Assembly (NCBI GenBank): GCA_038748065.1
Contig: JBCDJG010000009.1
Location: forward strand, 57,707 to 121,706
DNA length: 64,000 nt
Source: JBCDJG01 sp038748065
GTDB taxonomy: Bacteria; Pseudomonadota; Gammaproteobacteria; Pseudomonadales; Halieaceae
Direction: 5' to 3'
Shown here: in pieces, positions 1-7,770 of the stretch
Layout: each line of letters starts with the position of its first letter
How positions within the stretch are numbered: position 1 is the first letter of the stretch
Notes under the pieces: generated by a model
Told to the model about the DNA's origin: nothing
The model's input: the letters and a program-made list of their open reading frames with translations, nothing else
Database searches by the model: none
Made by a program: the position numbers and the translations under genes

Positions 1-652
1 ATTCGTCCAGGGCATTCACAACGCCGTCGCCATCGGCATCGTCATCCGAGTACAGCGCCGCGCCGCCGGCGGCGGCACCGGCTGCAGCCGCGGCTGCCGC
101 GCTGGCAGCACCGTCCCCGACTACGTCACCGAAGTAAAAGTTGAAACCGGCGCTGAGCAGCATGTCCGTGCGGTGTTCATCGAGGCTGTGCAGGAGCTTT
201 GCTTCGAGCCGGGCGCCGAAGCGCCGGGTCCACATCCAGCGCAGGCCACCACCGGCATTAATGGTGGTTTCGACGGTATCGCGGAAGCCCGCATCGACGT
301 CGATCTCACCGGCGCTGAAGGTGCCATAGGGGCGAACGCGGTTGGGCTCACCGATATAGCTGCCGCCGTAATACAGCAGACCTACCTGCCAGTTAGTAAC
401 GTCCGCCAGGAACCCATCATCCGTGCGAAAGTCTGATTTATCCGCGTAGAGGACTTCCGCGGCCCACTGGTCGTTAAAAGCCCACTCAGCACTGACCCAG
501 GGGGTCGACTTGTCTGATAAACCGCGGTCATCATCGAACCACCACTGCGCGGCCCCGGCGTTAATCGTGAGGGGTACCTGGGCAACGGCCTTTCCAGCGA
601 GCGCAGAAGACAGCGCAAGTGCGGCGCAGGCTGTTATTGTCAGCTTTCTCAT
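1..652 (-). CDS. OmpA/OprF-like outer membrane protein, 5' part only
   Basis: Partial gene: the first 217 codons are present and the 3' end lies beyond the left edge. A signal peptide of about 24 residues (cleavage after AVA) is followed by a Gly/aromatic-rich region to about residue 175 with alternating beta-strand character (FNFYFGD at its end), typical of a small 8-strand outer membrane barrel. An Ala/Gly linker (about 180-199) leads into an acidic Asp-x-Asp-x-Asp-Gly stretch (about 203-210) like the thrombospondin type 3 calcium-binding repeats of OprF-type proteins. A C-terminal peptidoglycan-binding OmpA domain would be expected off-window. The ATG is preceded by GGGAG at 8 nt. A barrel for envelope integrity is likely; any pore substrate is unknown. 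Confidence 0.8.
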   Translation of the reverse strand, partial: MRKLTITACAALALSSALAGKAVAQVPLTINAGAAQWWFDDDRGLSDKSTPWVSAEWAFNDQWAAEVLYADKSDFRTDDGFLADVTNWQVGLLYYGGSYIGEPNRVRPYGTFSAGEIDVDAGFRDTVETTINAGGGLRWMWTRRFGARLEAKLLHSLDEHRTDMLLSAGFNFYFGDVVGDGAASAAAAAAAGAAAGGAALYSDDDADGDGVVNALDE

Positions 653-782
653 GGTCTTACTCCCTGATTTGGTTACGATGAATCATAGCATCCTGATGGA
701 CACATTCCATGCTCGGACAGCATGCTTAATCAACTAGATTGTCCGCTATTGCTTCCAACCTCTCGGTGCTGTCGCCCCGGGG

Positions 783-1487
783 CTACCAATCCAGCGTCGC
801 TTTCACAAAAGGGATTGACAGCGCGCGCTGGTGCTCAAGCGAGGCCTGGTCCAGCACTTCAAGTAGAGCCAGCAAATCCGTCAGACCGCGAGGCGCGCGC
901 GTGACGATAAATCGGGCCACTTCACTGGGAAGCTGCAGGCCGCGGCGAGACGCGCGCTCCACTAATACGGCCTCGCGCTGCTCGTCACTCAGGACGGGCA
1001 GTCGAAAGACCGGACCCCAGGATAGCCTGGAGGCCAGGTCCGCCAGCGACAGACCCAGCTGTCTGGGCGCACGGTCAGCTGCCATCAGCATGCGGGTGCC
1101 GCGATCGCGACAGCGATTAAACAGATCAAACAAGCCGCTCTCCCAACGCCGCTCGCCGGCAATCGACTGCAGATCATCGAGGCACAGCAGCGGTGCCTGT
1201 TCGAGCCCAGCCAGGGCCTCATCGGGTGCATACTTCAGCACCTCGCCCAGCGGCAGGTAAAGCGCGTCGCCGCGCGCCCGACAGCAGGCCTGCAGAAGAT
1301 GAGACTTACCGGAGTCAGGTGGACCATGCAAAAAAACCACCTCTTCACCCCGGCCGAAACACAGTGCCTTAAGGGTGGACAGGAGCGCAGCTTGAGCCTC
1401 GGTGGCAACAAAGCTCTCCAAGGCGGCATCGTCCCGCAGCCGCACGCCGAGCGTCAGCTGCCGTCCAGGCTGCGTCGATGCGACCAC
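783..1487 (-). CDS. hda: DnaA regulatory inactivator Hda
   Basis: AAA+ protein of 234 residues homologous to the DnaA ATPase core. In E. coli Hda binds the DNA-loaded beta clamp and stimulates hydrolysis of DnaA-ATP, preventing re-initiation of replication. Visible features are an N-terminal clamp-binding motif QLTLGV (residues 10-15), Walker A GPPDSGKS (55-62), Walker B LLCLDDL (100-106) and a C-terminal arginine-finger/sensor region (RLSWGPVFRL, then TRAPRGLTDL). There is no C-terminal DnaA DNA-binding domain, which separates it from DnaA. The start is GTG, two bases after the perM stop, so hda is the last gene of DUF2066–perM–hda and probably translationally coupled to perM. Confidence 0.92.
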   Translation of the reverse strand: MVASTQPGRQLTLGVRLRDDAALESFVATEAQAALLSTLKALCFGRGEEVVFLHGPPDSGKSHLLQACCRARGDALYLPLGEVLKYAPDEALAGLEQAPLLCLDDLQSIAGERRWESGLFDLFNRCRDRGTRMLMAADRAPRQLGLSLADLASRLSWGPVFRLPVLSDEQREAVLVERASRRGLQLPSEVARFIVTRAPRGLTDLLALLEVLDQASLEHQRALSIPFVKATLDW

Positions 1488-1489
1488 GA

Positions 1490-2572
1490 TTAATCAGCTC
1501 CGTAGATATCACTGGCCTGATAGTGATCAACCGCATGTCGCAGGAACACCATGACCACGGCGGCGACCGGGAGCGCCAACAGCACCCCGAGAAAACCCGC
1601 CAGCTGACCACCAGCCATCAGGGCAAAAATCACCGCTACCGGATGCAGGCCGATCCGGTCACCGACGAGGACCGGCGTTAACACCATGCTCTCCAGCAGC
1701 TGGCCTACGCCGAACACCAGCGCTACCCAGATCAACATCGTCCACTCCTGGAATTGCGCGTAGGCGGCTACCGCCGAGGCCAGAATACCTACGATGAAGC
1801 CAAGATAGGGCACGATACTGGCGAGGCCTGCGATCACGCCCAATACCAGCGCCAGTTGCACACCGATCATCCATAGGCCAAAGCCGTAAATGGTGCCCAG
1901 CGCGCACATCACGATGAACTGGCCGCGCAGGAAAGCACCTACCACCTCGTCGGCTTCTTTTACCATGTAGCTGACATTGGACTGCCAGGCCAGGGGGAAC
2001 AGATTGAGTATTTTCTCCACGACGATGTCCCAGTCACGCATCAGGTAGAACGCAACGACCGGCACAAGCGCCAGGTTAGCAAGGGCCAATACGAGGGCAG
2101 CGCCCGAGGCGCTCATATTCTTCAGGGCGCCCGCGGTAATTTTACCCACCGACTGCCAGTTATCCGCCAGCTGCTCGGACCAGTCCACCTGCGGCAGGTA
2201 GGCCGATACATTAAGTCGCTCGCGCAGCCAGGGAAGTGCCTGTTCAAAGAACCACTGATACAAAGCGGGTAACTTTCGAATGAGTGCATCCAATTGCTGC
2301 AGGATATTGGGTACGGCGATCAGCAGGACGGCCAGCACAATCAGGGTCAGCAGGAGGAAAACGACCACCACCCCGACTGTGCGATTCACCCGGCGGCGCT
2401 CCAGTTGATCGACCAGCGGGTCGCCAAGGTAGGCAATCAGGGCACCGAGTACGAAGGGCAGTAGTATGGGTTGCAGCAAATGAAGAAGGAGCCCCAGTAC
2501 CAGAACGGCAATGAGAGCTAACCACCACCGATTGACGGGCAGTTGCGGCGGTTGCGGAATCAGTTCTGCCAT
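1490..2572 (-). CDS. perM: AI-2E family permease (PerM/YhhT type)
   Basis: Inner-membrane protein of 360 residues with the hydrophobic pattern of the AI-2E transporter (DUF20) family: two N-terminal helices, a soluble stretch around residues 90-150, then further helices, including a glycine-rich GFIVGI segment and the family-typical LTPVLVGDRIGLHPVAV near residue 300. Family members are reported as autoinducer-2 exporters or Na+(Li+)/H+ antiporters; the substrate cannot be read here. It overlaps the end of the DUF2066 gene by 13 bp and ends two bases before hda, an order common in gammaproteobacteria. The symbol follows that neighbourhood. Confidence 0.85.
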   Translation of the reverse strand: MAELIPQPPQLPVNRWWLALIAVLVLGLLLHLLQPILLPFVLGALIAYLGDPLVDQLERRRVNRTVGVVVVFLLLTLIVLAVLLIAVPNILQQLDALIRKLPALYQWFFEQALPWLRERLNVSAYLPQVDWSEQLADNWQSVGKITAGALKNMSASGAALVLALANLALVPVVAFYLMRDWDIVVEKILNLFPLAWQSNVSYMVKEADEVVGAFLRGQFIVMCALGTIYGFGLWMIGVQLALVLGVIAGLASIVPYLGFIVGILASAVAAYAQFQEWTMLIWVALVFGVGQLLESMVLTPVLVGDRIGLHPVAVIFALMAGGQLAGFLGVLLALPVAAVVMVFLRHAVDHYQASDIYGAD

Positions 2573-3642
2573 TGATAACCCAGTTCGATACCGTCCAGCG
2601 GGCGACCCAGCGGTTGCAGACGCTCATTCAGCGCAAGCAACGAGGCGAGCTGGTCCGCATCGACACGGGCGTATACCCGCAACAGCAGCTGCGAGCCGCG
2701 CACCTCTTCAACGTTGGCAGAGTCAACCAACTCCAGGCCCTCCAGCCAGCTTACCACGCTGGCATAATCGCGGTAGCTATTGACTCCATCGACCAGCATG
2801 GCGATGCCAGCGGTGGCGTCAACGCTGGCTGCTACGGCGAAGCGGGACGCCATGTCTTCGACTACCATCGCAATGCCCGCGTAGAGGAACTCATCCGCGG
2901 TGTTAGCGGTGACCGAGCGATCAAGCCGCTGGCCGTCGGCAAAAAAGCTCCAGTCGCCGAGCCATGCACCTGTCGACAGGCTGGCAACCCGGCCGGCCAG
3001 CACCTGACTCGCGCCGTATCTCATTGAGGCATCCAACAGGGCCGGCTGGCTCAGGCGCCAGGCTTCGCTCGTGCCCAAGGCGGCTGCGTCGCTGAGATCA
3101 AAAAGCGGCAGGCGCAGCGGCACGCCGCGCTCATCGAATCCTGTAGCCAGGCTCGCTGTCAGCTCTGGCTCCAACTCGCGCTTTAGAAAACGACGACCCT
3201 CCTGGTCCTCGATCACCAGCCAGACCAGCACAGACGGTCGGTTGGCTGTCCACAGCGGGGCGCCCGCACGAGTGACCAGCGCATTAACTTGCTGTATCTC
3301 GTAATCCATGCGCAGCCAAAGCCCGGTGTCGTCACCGCGACGCTCAAGATAGGCATATTGCTGCATGTACCGGCGCGCATCCCGCAGCGCTCCTTCAAGG
3401 GCTGGATTATCAAGGCTTTCAGAGCTGCCGGTTACTTTGACCAGCACCTGGGCAAGGCCCCTTGATATGGCCGCATTGAGGTCCGTATCGCTACGGCTCG
3501 CGACGGGGACGGTCGCTTCATACAGGTTAGGCACCACCTCCGCACCGGTGTCGTGCGGCAGAACAGCGGTAATGATTAGAAGCAAGAAGGTCGCGCCAAC
3601 GCTGCGCACGGCTGTCTCCGGTCTGGCGTGGAAGGCCCGCAT
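2560..3642 (-). CDS. DUF2066 domain-containing exported protein
   Basis: A 360-residue protein with an N-terminal hydrophobic segment (about residues 16-34) that looks like a signal peptide, followed by NLYEATVPV, which begins the DUF2066 region, and the family-typical ALVKVTGS-like segment (here GLAQVLVKVTGSS). Function is unknown; family members are predicted periplasmic. It is divergent from purM and heads the operon with perM and hda. Its 3' end overlaps perM by 13 bp. Nothing in the sequence indicates an enzymatic site. Confidence 0.8.
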   Translation of the reverse strand: MRAFHARPETAVRSVGATFLLLIITAVLPHDTGAEVVPNLYEATVPVASRSDTDLNAAISRGLAQVLVKVTGSSESLDNPALEGALRDARRYMQQYAYLERRGDDTGLWLRMDYEIQQVNALVTRAGAPLWTANRPSVLVWLVIEDQEGRRFLKRELEPELTASLATGFDERGVPLRLPLFDLSDAAALGTSEAWRLSQPALLDASMRYGASQVLAGRVASLSTGAWLGDWSFFADGQRLDRSVTANTADEFLYAGIAMVVEDMASRFAVAASVDATAGIAMLVDGVNSYRDYASVVSWLEGLELVDSANVEEVRGSQLLLRVYARVDADQLASLLALNERLQPLGRPLDGIELGYQWQN

Positions 3643-3739
3643 TGTAGCAGGTGTTGGAACTGTGGGCTTGGCTTGCGTTTCACGCTAGAATGCCCGCCTT
3701 TCTTGCTTCCTCCGCACAACACCAACTTTACAGACTGCT

Positions 3740-4780
3740 ATGACAACAGACAGCGAGAACACCTCTCTGAGCTATCGCGATGCGGGCGTCGACATCGATG
3801 CCGGCAACAGGCTGGTAGAGCGCATCAAGGGCCTTACACAGCGTACGCGACGGCCAGAGGTTCTTGGCGGACTCGGCGGCTTCGGCGCTCTCTGCGAGAT
3901 TCCCGCAGGTTACCGGGAGCCGGTGCTGGTGTCGGGCACAGATGGCGTCGGCACCAAGCTTAAACTGGCGATGGATATGGGGGTCCACGACACTATCGGT
4001 ATCGATCTGGTCGCCATGTGTGTCAATGATCTCATCGTGACCGGCGCTGAACCGCTGTTTTTCCTCGACTACTATGCGACCGGTGCGCTGAACGTCGACA
4101 TGGCCGTTGATGTCGTCACCGGCATCGGTCGCGGCTGTGAACTCGCCGGCTGTGCCCTGGTCGGGGGCGAAACTGCGGAGATGCCGGGCATGTACGAGGG
4201 CGACGATTATGACCTCGCAGGCTTCTGTGTCGGCGTGGTCGAAAAGGGGGATATTATCGATGGCAGCGGCGTAAAACCCGGTGATGCGCTTATCGCTCTG
4301 GCCAGCAGTGGGCCGCATTCAAACGGCTTCTCGCTCATTCGTAAAATTTTGGACCACACCAATGCGGATCTGGGCCAGTCGATGGGCCAATCTACCCTCG
4401 GCGATGCGCTGCTGGCGCCGACGACCATCTACGTCAAGAGCCTGCTGCAGCTACTACAATCGATACCCGTTAACGCGATTTCCCACATTACGGGTGGCGG
4501 ACTTCTGGAGAATCTACCCCGCGTCCTGCCGGACAATTGCGCAGCCAGAATCGACTCCACAAGCTGGGCCTGGCCAGAGGTCTTCCAGTGGCTCCAGGCC
4601 AGCGGCAACGTTGCGCCTCACGAGATGTACCGGACCTTTAACTGCGGTGTGGGTATGGTCCTGTGCCTGGCCGCCGAGAATACAAGCAGCGCCCTGCAGT
4701 TGCTCCGCGATGCCGGCTGCTCAGCGTGGCAAATTGGCGAGATCGTACCCGGAGACAACGAGGTGGTGCTGTCGCAGTGA
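3740..4780 (+). CDS. purM: Phosphoribosylformylglycinamidine cyclo-ligase (AIR synthetase)
   Basis: Cytoplasmic enzyme of de novo purine synthesis that closes the imidazole ring of FGAM with ATP to give AIR. The 346 residues begin with LSYRDAGVDIDAGNRLVERIK, a family hallmark. GTDGVGTKLKLA (about residue 73) and GGETAEMPGMY (about 146) are conserved ATP/substrate segments, and GPHSNGFSLIRKI and HITGGGLLENLPRVLP mark the C-terminal half. Full family length. Transcribed with purN, whose GTG start overlaps the purM stop (GTGA), and divergently from the DUF2066 gene. A TAGAAT -10-like hexamer lies at 3686-3691. Confidence 0.97.
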   Translation: MTTDSENTSLSYRDAGVDIDAGNRLVERIKGLTQRTRRPEVLGGLGGFGALCEIPAGYREPVLVSGTDGVGTKLKLAMDMGVHDTIGIDLVAMCVNDLIVTGAEPLFFLDYYATGALNVDMAVDVVTGIGRGCELAGCALVGGETAEMPGMYEGDDYDLAGFCVGVVEKGDIIDGSGVKPGDALIALASSGPHSNGFSLIRKILDHTNADLGQSMGQSTLGDALLAPTTIYVKSLLQLLQSIPVNAISHITGGGLLENLPRVLPDNCAARIDSTSWAWPEVFQWLQASGNVAPHEMYRTFNCGVGMVLCLAAENTSSALQLLRDAGCSAWQIGEIVPGDNEVVLSQ

Positions 4781-5436
4781 GTGACAGCGCCAGCGGCCGC
4801 GTTGCCATTCTCATCTCGGGTCGCGGCTCCAACCTGCAGGCCTTTCTGGACAGCAGAGACGCCGGCGAGCTGCCCGGCGAGATCGCGTTGGTCATCAGCA
4901 ACAGTGCGCAGGCAGAAGGCCTCGCCAGAGCTGATGCTGCGGGTGTCGCGCACCGTGTTATCGATCACCGGGACTTCGACAATCGTGAAGCCTTCGACCA
5001 ATCTGTGCTGGATTGCCTGTTAGAAGCCGACATTGAGCTGGTTATACTCGCAGGATTCATGCGCATCATAACCCCTGTACTGACCGCACCGTTCGAGGGG
5101 CGCTTGTTGAATATACACCCCTCCCTGCTGCCAAAATATCCTGGCCTCAACACCCATCAGCGCGCGCTCGACGCGGGCGATGCAGAGGCCGGCGCCACCG
5201 TGCACTTCGTACTTCCAGAACTGGATGCCGGACCGCCGGTCATACAGGTAAAAGTACCTATTTTGCCGGGCGATGACGCCGACAGCCTTGCCAGTCGCGT
5301 GTTGGCAGAGGAACATGTCATTTATCCGATCGCAGCCCGTTGGTATCTTCAGGGCAGGCTGCGTCTGCACAACACAGGAGCGCTACTGGATGGCCAACCC
5401 CTCCCTGCCGGCGGCATCCCCTATATACCGGCCTAG
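4777..5436 (+). CDS. purN: Phosphoribosylglycinamide formyltransferase (GAR transformylase 1)
   Basis: Transfers a formyl group from 10-formyl-THF to GAR in purine synthesis. The start is set at GTG 4777, overlapping the purM stop as GTGA, because the family N-terminus (VAILISGRGSNLQAF) begins directly after MSDSASG; the open frame further upstream lies inside purM. The protein is 219 residues. Catalytic Asn and His lie in NIHPSLLPKYPG (around residue 114) and the catalytic Asp in ELDAGPPVIQ (about 150). Stop-start overlap with purM and overlap with the downstream DUF3108 gene indicate one transcript. Confidence 0.95.
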   Translation: MSDSASGRVAILISGRGSNLQAFLDSRDAGELPGEIALVISNSAQAEGLARADAAGVAHRVIDHRDFDNREAFDQSVLDCLLEADIELVILAGFMRIITPVLTAPFEGRLLNIHPSLLPKYPGLNTHQRALDAGDAEAGATVHFVLPELDAGPPVIQVKVPILPGDDADSLASRVLAEEHVIYPIAARWYLQGRLRLHNTGALLDGQPLPAGGIPYIPA

Positions 5437-6193
5437 GCGCTTCGCAAAGTGCACTGCGTACCTGGCCTTCGCCCTGGCGCTCATGACCGCTTGGGCCCGG
5501 GCCGACGGCAACGAAGAAACGACTACCGTGGAGACGAAAGCCCAGGAAGCCGTGGAGATATTGCCCTATACCGCCGAGTATGAGTTCGAAATGGCGGGGC
5601 TCACGATCAAGGTCAAGCGAGAGCTAAAGCAACGCCAGGACGGCGAGTGGGTATTGACTTTCGCAGGCAAAAAACTGGTCGCCAGCATCCAGGAAACCGC
5701 CGTATTCAGCGTTCACGGGGAGGCCATACAGCCAAGGTCCTTCGTCTATCAGCTCAACGCGGGGCTGGTGAAGCGACGTCGCGAGGTTCATTTTGATGGC
5801 TCGGACGTCATCAGAAGCCTGTACAAGGATAAGTGGTATGAACTGCCCTACACCGAGGGCACCCTTGATCGCATGACGCAACAGGAACAGCTGCGCTTCT
5901 CCCTGATTGCCGACCCCACGCCGAAGGAAGACGTGAACGTTCGTATCGCAGACGGCAAACGCATCAAGGAGTACATCTTGCGCTACGCGGGAGAAGAGCT
6001 TGTCAAAACCCCGCTAGGCGAAGTCAATACGCTACGCTTTACCCGCGTACATGATGATGACGAAGAGCGCAGCTCTGATTTTTGGGTGGCCCCTGACTGG
6101 GACTATTTGATGGTGAAGACCCTGCACGTTGAAGACGGCAGCGCGAATGAGGCCGTGATCACGGGCGCCACCATCGGCGGCAAAAAACTATAG
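5390..6193 (+). CDS. DUF3108 domain-containing exported protein
   Basis: Protein of 267 residues. ATG 5390 lies inside the end of purN (47-bp overlap) and gives a plausible export signal: a basic, proline-rich n-region, then the hydrophobic segment AYLAFALALMTAWARA. The mature part (LPYTAEYEFEMAGLTIKVKRELKQ, then the HFDGSDVIRSLYKDKWYELPY region and a C-terminal DFWVAPDWDYLMVK) matches DUF3108, predicted periplasmic beta-rich proteins of unknown function often found after purN. The gene is convergent with dcd. A downstream start cannot be excluded, but would cut into the signal sequence. Confidence 0.82.
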   Translation: MANPSLPAASPIYRPRRFAKCTAYLAFALALMTAWARADGNEETTTVETKAQEAVEILPYTAEYEFEMAGLTIKVKRELKQRQDGEWVLTFAGKKLVASIQETAVFSVHGEAIQPRSFVYQLNAGLVKRRREVHFDGSDVIRSLYKDKWYELPYTEGTLDRMTQQEQLRFSLIADPTPKEDVNVRIADGKRIKEYILRYAGEELVKTPLGEVNTLRFTRVHDDDEERSSDFWVAPDWDYLMVKTLHVEDGSANEAVITGATIGGKKL

Positions 6194-6233
6194 CCGCGGC
6201 CTTAAGAGCAGGAACCCACTGACGCAGCCCGGA

Positions 6234-6800
6234 TCAGGCTTTGGGTAGCGTAACGCCCGTTTGCCCCTGGTACTTACCGCCGCGATCCTTGTAGCTCACC
6301 TCACAAACCTCGTCGGATTCGAAGAACAGCATCTGAGCGACCCCCTCGTTAGCGTAGATTTTGGCGGGTAAGGTCGTTGTGTTAGAGAATTCCAGTGTGA
6401 CATGCCCTTCCCACTCCGGTTCCAGCGGCGTCACATTCACGATAATGCCGCAGCGCGCATAGGTCGACTTGCCAAGGCAGATCGTCAGCACGTTTCGCGG
6501 TATGCGGAAGTACTCCACCGTGCGTGCCAGCGCGAAGGAGTTCGGCGGTATGACGCAGACATCGCCAGATACATCTACGAAGCTGTCTTCATCAAAACCC
6601 TTCGGATCCACGGTCGCAGAGTTGATATTGGTAAAGACCTTAAACTCGCTGGAGCAGCGCACGTCGTATCCATAGCTGGATGTGCCATAGGAAATCAGCC
6701 GTTGTTCACCGCTGGTTCGCACCTGCCCCGCTTCGTATGGCTCTATCATTCCGTGTTCCTGAGCCATGCGCCGAATCCACTTGTCTGACTTGATGCTCAA
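6234..6800 (-). CDS. dcd: dCTP deaminase
   Basis: Deaminates dCTP to dUTP, feeding dTMP synthesis; homotrimeric in the family. The 188 residues are full length and begin SIKSDKWIRRMAQEHGMIEP, as in Pseudomonas-type Dcd proteins. The active-site region includes GKSTYARCGI and PLEPEWEGHVTLEFSN with the catalytic Glu, and the C-terminus has GGKYQGQTGVTLP. The start codon is TTG (complement of 6798-6800), with GGAG 8 nt upstream; the conserved N-terminus supports it over later ATGs. It follows apbC by 14 bp on the same strand and is convergent with the DUF3108 gene. Confidence 0.95.
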   Translation of the reverse strand: MSIKSDKWIRRMAQEHGMIEPYEAGQVRTSGEQRLISYGTSSYGYDVRCSSEFKVFTNINSATVDPKGFDEDSFVDVSGDVCVIPPNSFALARTVEYFRIPRNVLTICLGKSTYARCGIIVNVTPLEPEWEGHVTLEFSNTTTLPAKIYANEGVAQMLFFESDEVCEVSYKDRGGKYQGQTGVTLPKA

Positions 6801-6814
6801 AGCCTCTTCTCCAC

Positions 6815-7630
6815 TTAATCGTCCGTGATACTGATGTTCGGAAACTGGCGCACGGCGTCATCATCGAAGCCGCTCAGGGAATGAATGACAGCGTCGGCCG
6901 CACTCAGGTAGGCCAGGGCAGCCTCACTGTCGGGTGCGGCAACTACCGTTGGCTTGCCAGCATCGGTCTGCTCGCGGATGGCCAGCGACAGCGGCAGAGA
7001 TCCCAATAGCGCCACACCATAGTCTCTGGCAATGCGTTCGCCGCCTTCGGCGCCAAAAATGTGCTCCTGGTGCCCGCACTGGCTGCAGATATGGACGGCC
7101 ATGTTCTCAATGACGCCGAGGATGGGCACATCAACCTTGCGAAACATCTCTATGCCCTTACGCGCGTCGAGCAGCGCTATATCCTGCGGCGTTGTCACGA
7201 TTATCGCGCCGGCGACACGCGCCTTCTGCGACAGGGTCAACTGGATATCGCCGGTGCCCGGCGGCATGTCAATCACCAGGTAGTCGATCTCGCCCCACAG
7301 CGTCTGCTCCAGCATTTGTGTCAGGGCACCCGCGGCCATGGGGCCACGCCAAACCATAGGCGTATTGCTGGTCGTCAGGTAGCCCATCGACATGGTACGA
7401 AGACCGTGCGCCTCAACAGGCAGCAGGTACTGCCCGCCCTGCTGCTCGGGCCTCACATCCTCGGGAATGCCCAGCATAAGCTGCTGGCTGGGGCCGTAGA
7501 TATCAGCATCCAGCAGCCCTACCGTCTTGCCTCGAGCGCGCAATGCCAGCGCCAGGTTCACGGCAGTCGTCGACTTGCCTACGCCGCCCTTGCCCGAGGC
7601 GATCGCGATAATGTGTTTGATAGCGTTCAT
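6815..7630 (-). CDS. apbC: Iron-sulfur cluster carrier ATPase ApbC/Mrp
   Basis: P-loop ATPase of the Mrp/NBP35 family that binds and transfers [4Fe-4S] clusters to apoproteins in the cytoplasm. Deviant Walker A GKGGVGKST is near the N-terminus, DMPPGTGD is the Walker B/switch region, and the bridging CxxC is in HICSQCGHQEHIFG. The frame is open 45 bp further upstream to 7675, but 7630 is preferred: GGAA lies 5 nt before it and the predicted promoter (-10 at 7685-7690) would leave the longer form almost leaderless. This gives 271 residues with no N-terminal DUF59 (FSCA) domain. Probably co-transcribed with dcd. Confidence 0.93.
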   Translation of the reverse strand: MNAIKHIIAIASGKGGVGKSTTAVNLALALRARGKTVGLLDADIYGPSQQLMLGIPEDVRPEQQGGQYLLPVEAHGLRTMSMGYLTTSNTPMVWRGPMAAGALTQMLEQTLWGEIDYLVIDMPPGTGDIQLTLSQKARVAGAIIVTTPQDIALLDARKGIEMFRKVDVPILGVIENMAVHICSQCGHQEHIFGAEGGERIARDYGVALLGSLPLSLAIREQTDAGKPTVVAAPDSEAALAYLSAADAVIHSLSGFDDDAVRQFPNISITDD

Positions 7631-7684
7631 CAATTTCCGTAGTTGCGCTGCGGCAGAGCCGGTCCGGGAAGCCAATGACGCGCT

Positions 7685-7713
7685 AGTATAAGGAGTGCCG
7701 CGAGGTTCAACAA
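7685..7713 (-). promoter_or_regulatory. Predicted sigma70 promoter for apbC–dcd
   Basis: Reading leftward, TTGTTG (complement of 7708-7713) and TATACT (complement of 7685-7690) are separated by 17 bp. The transcript start would be near 7678, leaving a leader of about 48 nt to the apbC ATG. The -35 overlaps that of the opposing metG promoter, so the two may compete. Seen by eye; not scored. Confidence 0.45.
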
Positions 7714-7734
7714 ACGGGGCAAAGACGCTATAGT
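7706..7734 (+). promoter_or_regulatory. Predicted promoter for metG
   Basis: A good -10 hexamer TATAGT (7729-7734) lies 17 bp after a weak -35 TTCAAC (7706-7711), which would give a leader of about 30 nt before the metG ATG at 7771. The -35 is a poor match (3 of 6), so the call rests on the -10 and the position between divergent genes. Confidence 0.35.
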
Positions 7735-7770
7735 GTGCGGCCTTTTTTATCGCCAGAACTCCTTGCTCTC